A DNA stretch of 64,000 bases from Spinacia oleracea. Lineage: Eukaryota; Streptophyta; Magnoliopsida; Caryophyllales; Amaranthaceae. Each line of letters begins with the position of its first letter. The stretch's first letter is position 1. The stretch lies in contig NC_079487.1 in assembly GCF_020520425.1 (NCBI RefSeq), forward strand, positions 107,976,141 to 108,040,140, in the 5' to 3' direction. The position numbers were made by a program, and so were the translations under genes. Shown here piece after piece: positions 54,950 through 64,000 of the stretch. The notes under the pieces are model-generated. The model searched no databases, was not told the origin of the DNA, and worked only from the letters and a program-made list of their open reading frames with translations.

Positions 54950-56549
54950 ATGGCTCAAGTAATCGTCAAGGTGCGTCTTTATTATTTTTGCATATACTAC
55001 CTCCGTTTATGATTGATCTCATTATGTTCTTTATTTGTCTATTAATGTTTATTAATAAATATTAATTAATTGGGTCGTACTAATTATTACTTTTGTTATA
55101 TTCAACACCATAGAAGCAAGCAGTTGAATACTATGGGCCTTATGGTTCTAAATTGTCACAAAATTATAGCCTGCAACTAGAAGACGGGGAACGTTTCAAA
55201 GAAGTTATAGTAACATCTGGGTCCATTGTGGACTCACTTGGGTTCGTGGTAGCTAAGCGAGATGGGAGTACCGCCACTTACCAGTTTGGTGGCAATGGCT
55301 TCCATGTAAACAAGGTTAGACCAACACGTACATGTTCAAATCTTCATTTTTTTGAGTAAAAATATACCTAAATTCATACAAGTCATTTAACGTGTAATTA
55401 TTACCCTGTTCTTTTTCCTTAAAATACATATCTAAAGATGGTACTCAAGGATGGAGAATACATAACAATGATCACTGGGACTTCTGGTAATTATAAATAC
55501 CAAACTGGTAATGGTGTGCTGATTGCTACGCTGAAAATACACACAAATTTGAATGTGAATGGATACGGACCATTTGGAAAAGGCATTGATGTCCAAAATG
55601 TGGAGAAATTTTCATCCCCGAACAAGAGTGATGTACCTGCTATTGTTGGATTTTTTGGAAGGAACGGCAGGTATCTCGAATCTGCAGGAGTCATGATCCC
55701 AAAGGTATATATACGTATATATTTACAAATATTAACTTGAATTTTGACATGTGAAAAAACATGAAAATTAATCTAACATGTCCAGTAGTATAAAATCCGA
55801 AGTAATTTATACGTATGTTAACATTTTATTAGTATACATATAAAATGTGTCGTACTAATTATCATTCATTGTTTTGTCTACTTTCGTAGAAGCAAGTGAT
55901 TGAAATCTACGGGCCTTATGGTTCTCAGCTCCCAGAAAATTACCGCATGCAACTTCAAGATGGAGAACGTTTCAAAGAAGTTATAGTAAGGTATGGGTCC
56001 ATAGTGGACTCACTCGGACTCGTGGTAGCTAAGCGAGATGGGACTACCGCCACTTTCCAATTTGGTGGTCCCGGTTTCTATGAAGGCAAGGTTAGACGAC
56101 TAACGTGTACATGTTTAAAACATCATTTTTTCCGTCAACTTGTATTTATTTCCTCGTTCTTATTTCTTAAAATGTACATCTAAAGGTGGTACTCAAGGAT
56201 GGTGAATACTTAACAAGGATTAGTGGAACCTTTGGTAACTCATCTAAATACCTCCCTGATAATGGTGTGTTGATTGCTACAATGACCATACACACCAATT
56301 TGAATCCAAATGGATATGGACCATTTGGAAAAGGTATAGATGTCGAAAATGTTGAGAAATATTCATCACCAACCCTGACTGATGGCCCTATTGTTGGATT
56401 TCTTGGAAGGAAAGGCAAATTTCTTGAGTCTGTAGGAGTCATGATCCAAAAGGTAAGATAATTACCAAATAATACTTAAACTTAATCAAGCTTTAATATG
56501 CTAATGTTTTTTTGTATGCCAAATACAGGAATTCCCACCAAAGAATTGA
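54950..56549 (+). CDS. Two-domain jacalin-related lectin
   Basis: Six exons are inferred: 54950-54970, 55114-55314, 55438-55704, 55890-56090, 56186-56452 and 56529-56549. All introns are phase 0 and GT-AG, giving 325 codons plus stop. Residues 8-163 and 164-319 are two jacalin-like domains, each with an N-terminal GPYG, a GxGF motif region and the C-terminal G-R-x-G-x-x-L-E-S-x-G-V-M-I signature. Each domain is encoded by one 201 bp and one 267 bp exon, so the gene arose by exon-pair duplication. There is no signal peptide, so a cytosolic or nuclear mannose-type lectin is likely. Such lectins are often stress or wound induced. A polyadenylation-like AATAAGCC lies about 60 bp past the stop. 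Confidence 0.92.
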
Positions 56550-56795
56550 ATGCAATGTGAGGCCATGTAAGGATGTATGAATGAACACGCTATTATAGTT
56601 ATTATGTGTATTTTTCAATAAGCCATATTAGTTTATATATAAACTACGAGTGATTGTGGCCTCTCAAGAATGATTGTAATCATAAACTTGAGTGAATATT
56701 GTATTCTACGTACTTTTCCTAATTTCCCTTATGTATTGGCCTATCTATGATAATATTAAGTCTCGTTTTCCCTTTTCCACTCCTCATTAATTTTT

Positions 56796-57181
56796 GGCAA
56801 ATTTGTCAAAAACTACCTTATAAAATATGATTTTTGCGAAAAACTACCTTATAAAAAAAATGTTGTAATAAACTACCTTATAAAATTTTTATGTTGTAAG
56901 ATACTACCTTTGACCATATTATGAGCATTAATTTAAAATTACGACGTTGACTTTACTAGGTGCATATTACGCGACATCTAACGGGAAAGACGTAATTAAA
57001 TGGCACGTGACATATATATGGTAAAGTCAATCCCGAAATTTCGATCAAACGTTCATAATTCGGGAAAAGGTAGTATCTTACAACATAAATTTTTTATAAG
57101 GTAGTTTATTACAACATTTTTTTTATAAGGTAGTTTTTCGCAAAAATCATATTTTATAAGGTAGTTTTTGACAAATTTGCC
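56796..57181. mobile_element. Mutator-like MITE with about 118 bp inverted repeats
   Basis: Arms start GGCAAATTTGTCAAAAACTA and end TAGTTTTTGACAAATTTGCC, each holding three copies of ACTACCTTATAAAA-type text. An exact 9 bp duplication TTAATTTTT (56787-56795 and 57182-57190) flanks it. It lies about 250 bp after the jacalin gene. Confidence 0.92.
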
Positions 57182-57190
57182 TTAATTTTT

Positions 57191-57531
57191 TTTTTGCAGC
57201 TTTGATTTAAATCATATTATACCAATTAGTGATCGAGCTCAATCTTTTAAATTATGTTATAAAGTACATTTAAGCTAATTCAAAATATAGCTCCTAATAA
57301 CTAGATTAGGAATCGTGAAACTTACTTGTGCTATTCAAATGGTCCTCTTCTAAAGCGCAACCTAAAAGCCCATTTTCAGTGAAACACTTGAGTTTTTTTT
57401 GCATCGGTGACTCTACAAGGAAAAAGCTAGGTAGGTTAATTACAATAACAATTGCAATTATTTACGCAAATCACACATGAATTAATTCATTGCATCCTAC
57501 AAGAAACAGATTATAATAATATTATACGAAA
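57191..57531. other. Intergenic, no gene seen
   Basis: AT-rich, with no supported feature. Confidence 0.5.
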
Positions 57532-57933
<402 letters not shown>

Positions 57934-57952
57934 CACTCAAAATTATATACTA

Positions 57953-58389
57953 CCTCCGTTTCAAAATGATCTTTTACACTTTCCGTTTTAGTTCGTTTCA
58001 TAATGTTCTTTACACTTTACTTTATTCTACTTTTGGAATTAAAATTTACTACCTTACCATTCTTACCATACAATATTTACAATTTTCCACTTAATTTCTC
58101 TTACTTTATTCATTTACAAGAATTTGTATCTTTGATGACAACCTAATTACGACGGGTTAAATATCCCATCGCAAAAGCCCTTTGCGACGGGGCTAACAAC
58201 CAAACAAAGACGGGAACAACCGTCGCAAATGTCTTTTACGACGGATTAATGGAGGAATTTTTCATTAACGACGGCCACTTTTATGACGGGTTCGCGACAA
58301 GAAATCTCGTCATTAATCAACGATTATTGATCTTTAACGACGGGATAACCCGTCATTAATCAACGATTATGGTACAATTTCTTATAGTG
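57953..58389. mobile_element. Stowaway end followed by a CACTA-like right end
   Basis: CCTCCGTTTCAAAATG after TA at 57951-57952 is a Stowaway left end with no right end found. From about 58140 the sequence is full of GACGGG/CCCGTC and CGTCGCAAA motifs and ends CAATTTCTTATAGTG, the inverse of CACTATAAGAAATTG, i.e. a CACTA terminus at 58389. Its left end is not visible. Confidence 0.5.
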
Positions 58390-59251
58390 TCTCTTCCAAA
58401 GAAGAATTTTTCCAGACCTAAGATACAAGCATCGAATCATCGATACCAAGTGTTGTGTGGAATAAGCTCATAACAAGGAGATCGAACAATCCCCTATCTC
58501 TATCACTAACTTAATTAATTTACGAGGGAATAATATTTGTGCTATTCATCCAATCAAATCAACTTTAATGCATTGGGATGTTGCCATGTTACTTGCTCTA
58601 TTTCGCATCCAATTGTTGTGCCAAATAAACAACCCTTGAATTGAACTAGCCAAGCATATATACTCATTGAATAACCTTTTGCACAATGTTACGTATAGAT
58701 AACAAAAAGCAAAAGAATTTTTAATTAGCAAGTTTTCGATCCCATATTCCCATGCATGATAGACACTGTGACTATAATGAGGAGTTTAGTACGACACTGT
58801 GACTATATGAATGATAGGGATAAGAGTAAATTTTGTAAACAAATCATGCAACTCCAATTGGTCGTTGCTAGGGGCATGGGTATTGATAACATCATTGTCC
58901 GAATACTAACGTTAGACAAAAGAATAAAAATGAAGTTCAATTCTTTATGCATTTTTATCGGCTAGTCGATCTCCGATCAGATTATCTAACACTTGTCTAG
59001 CTAACTGTGAGACCATATTCATAATTAGTATCTCAAGCTCGTAGCTAGCTTATGTATGTAGGAGATGGGTGGGTCATATGTGGCTAGTTACCCGATAGTT
59101 TACTAATTTCCAAACGATCTTTTACAAAAATTTGTAATTAAACTTCTGTTCATTATGTTTTTTTGTTTTATTTTTTTGACATTGTTTTCCTTTATGTTGA
59201 AACAAATTAAAAAGTAACTTTTTTTTTTTTTAAGTGTACTATAACGTGTAC
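58390..59251. other. Intergenic, no gene seen
   Basis: No recognisable coding or repeat features. Confidence 0.5.
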
Positions 59252-60910
59252 TCTTTTACCAAATTGACTACTTTTACAATTTTATTTACCAAAATAGCTA
59301 CTTTTGAATTCTATTTCCCAAACTAGCTACTATTTATTTACCAAAACGACTACTTTGACTTTGAGGCAAAAAAAAAACAATGAACCAGTTTGAGTTTTTT
59401 TAGTAGTGATCCGGTTTGGGTTTTTTTAATAGTCAACCGGTTTGGTTTGATTTTTTTTTTTAGAATAGTGAAATGATTTTGTTTTTCAGGGACTCCCATC
59501 CGTATATTTTTTTGGGTTCCTTTTATTTTTCTATACCCAAGTCGATCAACGTCATTAAGTCTGGCGTTTTTCTATTTTTTCAATTAACCATCGACATTCA
59601 TAAACCCTAATATTTTTTATTGAAGATTCCAATAGAAAACTTGATAAAACTATGTAATTTTCTTTCTCTTTGAACATTTAAAGCTTATTATTCATGCATA
59701 TTATATTTAATTATATTCAATTTTATGGAACTTTGGTTTCAATTCTAATAAAAAAATCAGAAATTTCTTTGGGTTGAGAAAATTTGAGAATTGTATACTT
59801 TGATTGAGAGTTAACGTCTATTATAAGAGAGATTTTAGCTTACGAGGTTGTTAGCCCTTAGATATGTTTTTTTCTTTATTTTCTAAACTTTGGGTTGGTT
59901 TATTGTGTAAGACAATAAAACTTAGTTGCACACCGTAGTATTTTTTTATTTTGCCTAAAACTAATAGGGCTTATTATGATATGTGTGCGATTGGATCAAT
60001 GTTTATGTTTGCATGGTCCTTTATTATAAGTAAAATACAAGTTATTTTTTTTTTAAATAAAGTAATTATTCTTTAGTTTGTAATTTATGTTTTGAGTTGA
60101 TTTTATTTGAGTATGCTTTGTCTAAAAGTAGCTATTTTGGTATATAAAATAAATAGCAAAAAGAGGGGAAATAGAATGGATCTTTGTTAAATGGTTTGGT
60201 TTGATTTTAGTAGCAAAAATTACTCGTTTTTTAGTCTAAAAAAAACACAAAACAAACAAAACCGGTTCACTATTAAAAAAAACCCAAAGCGGTTCACTAC
60301 TAAAAAAAACTCAAACCGGTTCATTATTTATTTATTGTTTGCCTCAAAGTCAAAATAGTCGTTTTGGTAAATAAATGCTCCCTCCATCCCAAAATTATCT
60401 TCCTGCTTTCCTAAACGAGCGTCCCAAAATTATCTTCCTGTTTCTAATTATAGATGTACTAACTTTTCACTTTACCCTTGTTTGGGACCACTAAAATTAA
60501 AAAAAAAAACAAGGAAAACTAATTTAATAACACAAAAATCAGAAAAAAGAGGAGGGGACCATTTGATGGAAAAAATGATCCCATATGACCCCTATTTGTG
60601 TTGAATCTGTGTGCTTTAAATCTGAGCATTTTGATTGGTTGAGAATAAATATTATTGTATTCTTATTGGTTAAACTATTTTGAGTAGGATCCATGTGCAA
60701 AAGAGGAGGGGACCATTTTACTTATTCCAACACAAGTACAATCCAATCATTAGACTTATCCACTCCAAATATTTTTCTTAAAAACCGTGAAATTGGTCAA
60801 ACAGGAAGATAATTTTGGGACGGAGGGAGTAGTAGCTAGTTTGGAAAATAGAATTCAAAAGTAGCTATTTTGGTAAATAAAATTGTAAAAGTAGTCATTT
60901 TGGTAAAAGA
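59252..60910. mobile_element. Long-inverted-repeat (Mutator-like) element
   Basis: Left arm 59252-59465 and right arm (60231-60910, interrupted by a Stowaway) are inverse copies over about 215 bp, beginning TCTTTTACCAAA and containing AGCTACTTTTGAATTCTATT and repeated ACCGGTT motifs. I found no clear 9 bp duplication. The middle (59470-60230) is AT-rich and may include captured non-coding DNA. Confidence 0.75.
60378..60829. mobile_element. Stowaway MITE nested in the right arm
   Basis: CTCCCTCCATCCCAAAATTA is matched by TAATTTTGGGACGGAGGGAG. TA lies on the right (60830-60831), and TG on the left where TA is expected. The uninterrupted left arm of the host element shows the empty site AAATAGTAGCTAG. 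Confidence 0.9.
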
Positions 60911-61393
60911 TCCTAATATATAAATCTAATAATCCAGAAAACGTCTCTAAATGTCACTGAAGAAATTTGAGGAGCATGGTCGAGTTCCTGCTAAGGAACA
61001 TGGTCATTGGTCAACATGGTCATTGGTCAACATGGTCGAGTTCCTGCCAAGAAATATGCTAGAGTTCCTGCTCCTCACTTTACTGAAACAAAGTCCTCAC
61101 ATGTATCCTCCTCGAATTATATGAGCTGACAGTGACAGTTTCCCATTAACACAACAACTACCATTTTGTTTGCGCCAAACCCACACATAAAAGCATTTTA
61201 AGATGACTCAGCTTAAAATGGTCACCAATTGGGTATCATTGCCAACTCATTGCTTTGTCACTGTCCAGTCAGCTGAAAAAAATTTCAAGTACAATTCAAA
61301 TTTGAAATTCAAATAATAAAAGGATTTAATTTTTTTTTATTTTGGTTAAATGTCGTTGAAACCGATGTTTTTCATCTCCCCCAAGTCAGTTGA
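60911..61393. other. Intergenic with short repeats
   Basis: CATGGTCATTGGTCAA occurs twice in tandem near 61000, with CATGGTCGAGTTCCTGC on each side. No gene. Confidence 0.5.
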
Positions 61394-61709
61394 TCTGTTA
61401 TGTTTCGTTTGTTTTGATTTTGCAGTAAAAGATCTTTGTTTTGAATTCTCCTTCTTCATCGTTTTATCATCTATGTCAATGGAGTAATTCCTTTGAAATT
61501 GTTATTTTTATGTCGATATTTCCAATGTTGGATTTGGTTTACTGTTGCATATCTGTTATGTTTCGTTTGTTTTGATTTTCCAGTAATAGATCTTTGTTTT
61601 GAATTCTCCTTCTTCATCGTTTTATCATCTATGTCAATGGAGTAATTCCATTGAAATTGTAATTTTTATGTCGATATTTCCAATGTTGGATCTGGTTTAC
61701 TGTTGCATA
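61394..61709. repeat. 158 bp tandem duplication
   Basis: Units 61394-61551 and 61552-61709 both start TCTGTTATGTTTCGTTTG and end ACTGTTGCATA, with roughly six differences by eye. Confidence 0.85.
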
Positions 61710-61899
61710 TTTTTTCCTAATTTGATATCCGTATTTCCTAATTTTATCAATGGTTTGTTTAAGTTTGCAAATAAAAAACATGGTTTGTTGTTCACAAATT
61801 GCATGGAATTGGAAAAAGATGGAGCGAAAAATTCTGGACAATTGGATAAAAATGGAGGAAAAAAAAAAGGGGTGGGGGGTTGGTAGGGAAGAAGTTAAT

Positions 61900-61975
61900 T
61901 GCGCGTTTTATTATGCTCAAGCCAGTACTCGAACCCTTGACCTTCGTGTAAGCAATGCTCTATGTTAATGTTGTA
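61900..61975 (-). other. tRNA-like or SINE-like fragment
   Basis: On the minus strand AGAGCATTGCTTACACGAAG is followed by a box B GGGTTCGAGTAC. Box A is incomplete and there is no clear tail. Confidence 0.3.
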
Positions 61976-62483
61976 GTTGTGACCATTGTGACGTGAGGCC
62001 GAAGCCATTGTTGGTTTTGCATAGGAATTGTATTTGTTCGGTTCCATTATCTTTACAATACAATGTAAATTATATTGTATATAAAGGAAATCGCTGATTT
62101 ATTAAATTGTATACAAGAAACATTCTTAAAATAAATTGTGTATAAACTGTAGTTAGTGTAAAGATGTAGTTGTAATATAAATTAGAATATGTAGTTTTTT
62201 ATGAATTGATAATGAACCTATTTAATCCATTACCACTCAATCCGTTGTTTTTTACAATATTTGTTTTCGAGTTTGGTTATCGCAAACTTGTATTGGAGTA
62301 AAATGTGGGATTCAGCCGGTATTATTCCAAGTTTAAGATTGTCAAACAATCACCCAACTTACTTAATACGTTACTTGAATGTATGCAACATGAAAAGGTT
62401 TCCATAGCATTAGTTTAAGATTTTACAACAAAATATCGTTTATTACTAAGTCTTTCAGAATATTTCTAGCATCACAAGCGTCC

Positions 62484-63209
62484 TTAGTTCCAGAACGAGG
62501 CCACAACATTGTTTATATAATCTTGATATTCCATTTCCATGTAATTCAGCTCAACATCTTGGTCAGGGCCTGCTACAAAATTACAATTGCTTAATTAGGA
62601 ACCATATGAAAATAAACTTGAAATTGTTGTGTACGAGTATCATAACATTGGGTTAATTTGCATGTTACCTGCAATGTTAGTGTTGTCAATTGCTTGGTTG
62701 AATGCGTTTGGTTCGTACGGTGCGGCTTGTGAGGGATTAAAGATTGCAGCCCACTCTTCCTCCCTAAACAGCCGTTCGACCCACGGTCCTTTGTAGTAAA
62801 CCTTGGATATGACGTAACTTCCTTGTTCGTCTCCTAGATCATTGTCCGTAAGGTGGTACTCTTTCATCCTCCATAGCGTTTTTTCTCCACACCATTTGTA
62901 CAACAAGATCTTGATTTCTCCTATCATTCTTCCAAACCTGTACACATATGTAGCCGAACCTGAGACTTTCCATTGGCCCCCAGTACGCGTCAATCTGTTA
63001 CGCACTCCTCCTCTTCTTACAAAGAAGAACCATGCATTTTCCCCAACGTCAATTGGTGACATCTGTGGTAGTTCCCATGGCTCGTAATTGTAGAATTCAA
63101 TTTCCTTTATTGCATCGCAACCTAAAGGTTGTTCCCTAATCTTTCTTTTGAGGTACCACACTAGTAGTTCCTCATTAGTCGGGTGGAACCTTAAACCAGG
63201 TGCAAGTTG
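62484..63209 (-). CDS. Divergent NAC-domain transcription factor (first exon not placed)
   Basis: Two minus-strand exons are inferred: 63209-62669 (acceptor TTGACAG|CAA) and 62572-62484 (donor GCAG|GTAACATG, acceptor TTTGTAG|CAGG, phase 1), ending at TAA 62484-62486. Together they give 209 codons. NAC subdomain A (LAPGLRFHPTNEELLVWYL) and B (IKEIEFYNYEPWELP) are well kept. Subdomain C (AWFFFVRRGGVRNRLTRTGG then QWKVSGSATYVY) and D (GEIKILLYKWCGEKTLWRMK then EYHL) keep the order but differ from the usual WYFF..R..KYPNG..RATG.GYWKATG and VG.KK.LVFY text. NAC proteins bind DNA as dimers through this domain. The exon begins in frame at CAA, so a short upstream exon with the ATG is required. I could not identify it in 63210-64000 and it may lie outside the window. 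Confidence 0.8.
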
Positions 63210-63700
63210 CTGTCAATTTGTTTTAGGGTTAGTTAAACACAGGTATGCAATTGTATTACCAAAGGGGAAGCAAGCAGATGAACAATGTGATGATAATGTG
63301 ATTGTGCTACTATTTCAGTGACACAATTGTGTACAACGTACTCCATCTAACCCTATACTTCATTTCGTATTCTATTAATTATATATAGTAAATATATAAG
63401 TAATAAAATATAAGTAATATTATCAAATAAGTCGTATTCTTAGAAAATTAGTGTATAAATTTATTTCGTTTTAAATTGAATTGTGGTATAACAAGGTAGT
63501 ATGTTGTTGTTGTATTTAAAAAACTGAATTATAATATGGTCCTAAAAAGACGTCATTAGTCATAAATGCAATATTTTATTTTATTAATCAGTTAAATCCA
63601 CTAATGATGACTAGTGATGTAGGTCTTAGTATTGAGTGATTTGGTCAATTTATCCTCATATAATTCCATTTTAGTAAACCCTAATTAGCTGAGTAAATGA
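63210..63700. other. Probable NAC intron, no separate feature
   Basis: AT-rich sequence upstream of the NAC acceptor. Nothing else is seen. Confidence 0.4.
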
Positions 63701-63739
63701 TTGTGTTGATTTCTACTTGATTGAATCTACATTGAACAC

Positions 63740-64000
63740 TAGATCATTACCAGTACCAAAAACACAAGATCAACAAGAATACCAACAACAGATCGATCAA
63801 CAACAAACACAAAAACAGATATAGACAACAACACCAACAACAAATCCATCAACAACAACAGAAATAACTACAATCAACAACACCAACAGCAGATCTAGAC
63901 CAAGAACAAGAAGAAATTACCACAAAATGATCAACACCACTACAAAATCAACACCAAGAACATTAACAGGGAACATGCAGCTAAAGAATCGACCGGAAAA
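63740..64000. repeat. CAA-rich low-complexity stretch
   Basis: Irregular AACAACA/ATCAACAACA units make the plus strand almost free of G (the minus strand is GTTGTTGAT-rich). It could be the NAC leader or first exon on the minus strand, but no ATG plus donor stands out. Confidence 0.5.

Noticed and set aside
63161-63161. Start of the NAC protein at GTG 63161
   Set aside because: The frame continues upstream with conserved NAC subdomain A text and reaches a good splice acceptor at 63209, so the start is in an earlier exon.

Overview
This 64 kb window is plant nuclear DNA, almost certainly from a eudicot. The evidence is GT-AG introns, plant-only gene families (L-type lectin receptor kinases, a jacalin lectin, an F-box/DUF295 protein, a NAC factor), plant retroelements primed from initiator-Met tRNA, and very AT-rich intergenic DNA. 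The short motif TACTCCGTA/TACGGAGTA is strongly over-represented. I associate that with Caryophyllales (spinach, beet, quinoa relatives), but this is only a weak taxonomic guess.

Layout. The first 20 kb is an accessory region of nested transposons. It holds a Harbinger-like MITE split by a hAT element (0.9-2.6 kb), a young complete Ty1-copia retrotransposon with two nonsense codons (2.9-8.2 kb), and a 2.9 kb Harbinger-like element (9.7-12.6 kb) carrying a GC-rich, uninterrupted non-LTR reverse transcriptase fragment that ends in a restriction-like endonuclease. Mutator-like, Stowaway and CACTA elements follow (13.3-18.1 kb), with a decayed kinase fragment near 15.5 kb, a SINE and a Helitron.

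From 21.1 to 38.5 kb lie two paralogous three-exon lectin receptor kinase genes in direct orientation. They are separated by about 9 kb that includes a deleted SIRE-type copia element (27.5-31.9 kb). An F-box/DUF295 gene with one in-frame stop follows on the minus strand (38.9-40.1 kb), with a 5'-truncated L1 LINE just upstream of its leader (40.6-42.4 kb). The stretch from 42 to 54 kb is again repeats: a 311 bp Helitron, two CCCGA-rich hAT elements, a copia gag fragment on the minus strand, and a retroelement nested in another retroelement. A six-exon two-domain jacalin-related lectin gene occupies 54.95-56.55 kb. The window ends with more MITEs, a 158 bp tandem duplication, and most of a divergent NAC-domain gene on the minus strand (62.5-63.2 kb) whose first exon I could not place.

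Taken together, three of the four host gene groups (the LecRK pair and the jacalin lectin) are carbohydrate-binding proteins of types often linked to sensing and defence. Nothing shows that they are functionally linked here. I did not find a coherent new multi-gene system. The most unusual object is the RLE-type non-LTR retrotransposon fragment inside the 9.7-12.6 kb element.
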